Below, one piece after another: positions 4,629 through 6,476 of a stretch of DNA of 6,476 nt (position 1 is the first letter of the stretch; every line of letters starts with the position of its first letter). The translations under genes were made by a program, and so were the position numbers. Source of the stretch: Thermoflexus hugenholtzii JAD2 (GTDB lineage Bacteria > Chloroflexota > Dehalococcoidia > UBA2979). The notes beneath the pieces are model-generated. The model searched no databases. It had not been told where the DNA came from and saw only the letters and a program-made list of their open reading frames with translations. The stretch is taken from assembly GCA_945889565.1 (NCBI GenBank), contig CAMDBZ010000099.1, forward strand, positions 1-6,476, written 5' to 3'.

Positions 4629-5510
4629 TCAGGCGAGGCCGCGGTCCTTCAGCACTTGCAGCGTGGTCGCGCCGATCTGGGAGGGGGACTGCACCACGAT
4701 GGCGCCGGCCTGCATCAGCGCGGTCTGCTTCGCCTGGGCGGTGCCGGCCTTGCCGGCGATGATCGCGCCGGCGTGGCCCATGCGGCGGCCGGGGGGCGCG
4801 GTGGCGCCGGCGATGAAGGTGATTACGGGCTTCGACATCTGCGTGATGTACTCGGCGGCTTCCTGCTCGGCGGTGCCGCCGATCTCGCCGATCAGCACGA
4901 TCGCGGCGGTGTCGGCGTCGGCCTCGAACAGCTCGAGGGCTTCGCGCTGCGAGGTGCCGATGATCGGGTCGCCGCCGACGCCGACGCTGGAGGACTGGCC
5001 GATGCCGAGGCGCGTGAGCTGGTCGACTGCCTCGTAGACGAGCGTGCCGGAGCGCGAGATCACGCCGACGCTGCCGGGTGTGTACACGTCGGCTGGCATG
5101 ATGCCGGCGCGGGCGTGCGCGGCGGGTGTCATCACGCCGGGGCAGTTGGGGCCGATCAGCGTGGTGCGGCTCGCACGCAGGTAGCGTTTCACGCCGACCA
5201 TGTCGCGCGTGGGGATGCCTTCGGTGATGCAGATGGCGACGGGGATGCCGGCGTCGGCGGCCTCGAGGATCGCGTCGGCGGCGAACGCAGCGGGAACGAA
5301 GATCAGCGACACGTTCGCGCCGAACTCGTCGACGGCCTGCTGCACGGTGTTGCGGATGGGGACGCCGTCGATCTCCTGGCCGCCGCGGCCGGGCGTGACG
5401 CCGCAGACGACGGCGGTGCCGTAGGCGATGCAGTTGCGCGCTTCGCGCTGACCGGCGCCGCCGAAGCCCTGGATCACCACGCGGGTCTGTTCATCCAGCA
5501 GTACGCCCAT
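4629..5510 (-). CDS. sucD: Succinyl-CoA synthetase alpha subunit
   Basis: SucD pairs with SucC to interconvert succinate + CoA + NTP and succinyl-CoA + NDP + Pi in the TCA cycle (cytoplasm). At 293 residues it has normal family length. The N-terminal Rossmann CoA-binding domain includes VTPGRGG (about 38-44) and GPNCPG with Cys123. The C-terminal ligase domain carries the phosphohistidine His246 in TAPPGRRMGHAGAI, and VGVGGDPIIGT and IGEIGGTAEQEAAEYI are standard. The loop at about 14-26 is odd: it reads QGFGGAGQREARN, where typical SucD has a QGFTGSQGTFH-type CoA loop, apparently one residue shorter and lacking the Thr-Gly and Phe-His. GGGAG six bases before the ATG supports the start. It follows sucC by 90 bp, in the usual operon order. 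A related acid-CoA ligase such as malate-CoA ligase cannot be fully excluded. Confidence 0.94.
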   Translation of the reverse strand: MGVLLDEQTRVVIQGFGGAGQREARNCIAYGTAVVCGVTPGRGGQEIDGVPIRNTVQQAVDEFGANVSLIFVPAAFAADAILEAADAGIPVAICITEGIPTRDMVGVKRYLRASRTTLIGPNCPGVMTPAAHARAGIMPADVYTPGSVGVISRSGTLVYEAVDQLTRLGIGQSSSVGVGGDPIIGTSQREALELFEADADTAAIVLIGEIGGTAEQEAAEYITQMSKPVITFIAGATAPPGRRMGHAGAIIAGKAGTAQAKQTALMQAGAIVVQSPSQIGATTLQVLKDRGLA

Positions 5511-5573
5511 GCTGTGCTCCCTGGCTCTGCGGCGCAGTCGTGCGTGCGCGCTCGGTTGCTGTGTCTGCTGAGC

Positions 5574-5592
5574 GCCCGGCTCCGGACCGGGC
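5574..5592 (-). other. Hairpin in the sucC-sucD spacer
   Basis: GCCCGG (5574-5579) pairs with CCGGGC (5587-5592) around a 7-base loop, beginning 8 bases after the sucC stop. The 90-base spacer is longer than usual for a tightly coupled sucCD pair. The hairpin could affect the relative levels of the two subunits, which should be needed 1:1, but it is short and no T-run follows, so it is not called a terminator. Confidence 0.35.
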
Positions 5593-5600
5593 TGCGCTGG

Positions 5601-6476
<876 letters not shown>

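Noticed and set aside
5400..5475. Frameshift as the cause of the odd SucD CoA loop
   Set aside because: The other two frames give RRRRSARSAQ- or SAAPVSAKRA-like sequence, no closer to the family, and the normal SucD motif resumes in the same frame on both sides.

Overview
The window is high-GC bacterial chromosome, with strongly G/C-biased third codon positions and GTG starts in several genes. It carries mostly core functions. The MiaB N-terminus (HIWTLGCQMN), an HU with a short tail, an NrtR-type regulator, a Cys-anchored lipoprotein and an actinobacterial/chloroflexotal-looking small exported protein together suggest Chloroflexota (perhaps Dehalococcoidia-like), with Actinomycetota as the alternative. 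This is inference from sequence style only; there is no rRNA marker.

Layout, left to right. (1) Positions 1-787, minus strand: a lipoprotein with a lipobox, running off the left edge. (2) 880-1530, minus: an NrtR-like regulator, made of a Nudix-fold domain with a broken catalytic box plus a winged helix. (3) 1622-2917, minus: miaB, the radical-SAM tRNA methylthiotransferase, preceded on the same strand by tRNA-Ser(GCT) at 3010-3101, which has a recognisable promoter. (4) 3337-3639, plus: an HU-family nucleoid protein, the only plus-strand gene. Its leader holds a 16-bp palindrome with a 9-bp tandem repeat, and it ends in a strong 14-bp terminator hairpin. (5) 3954-4196, minus: a small exported protein convergent with HU. 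(6) 4348-4509, minus: a very small basic ORF of unknown function. (7) 4629-5510 and 5601-6476, minus: sucD and the C-terminal three quarters of sucC, encoding succinyl-CoA synthetase in the usual sucC-sucD order.

No novel system (CRISPR, phage, transposon, toxin-antitoxin, BGC) is visible. The points that deserve a second look are local. The SucCD pair departs from the family consensus in two ligand-binding loops. Two copies of a C-rich hairpin repeat sit in the same orientation just after the stop codons of miaB and sucD. HU has an unusual palindromic leader. A LacI/PurR-type operator-like palindrome lies upstream of the small exported protein. The NrtR-like protein has lost key Nudix catalytic residues. 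The miaB reading frame stays open upstream through the tRNA gene, which invites a wrong start call.
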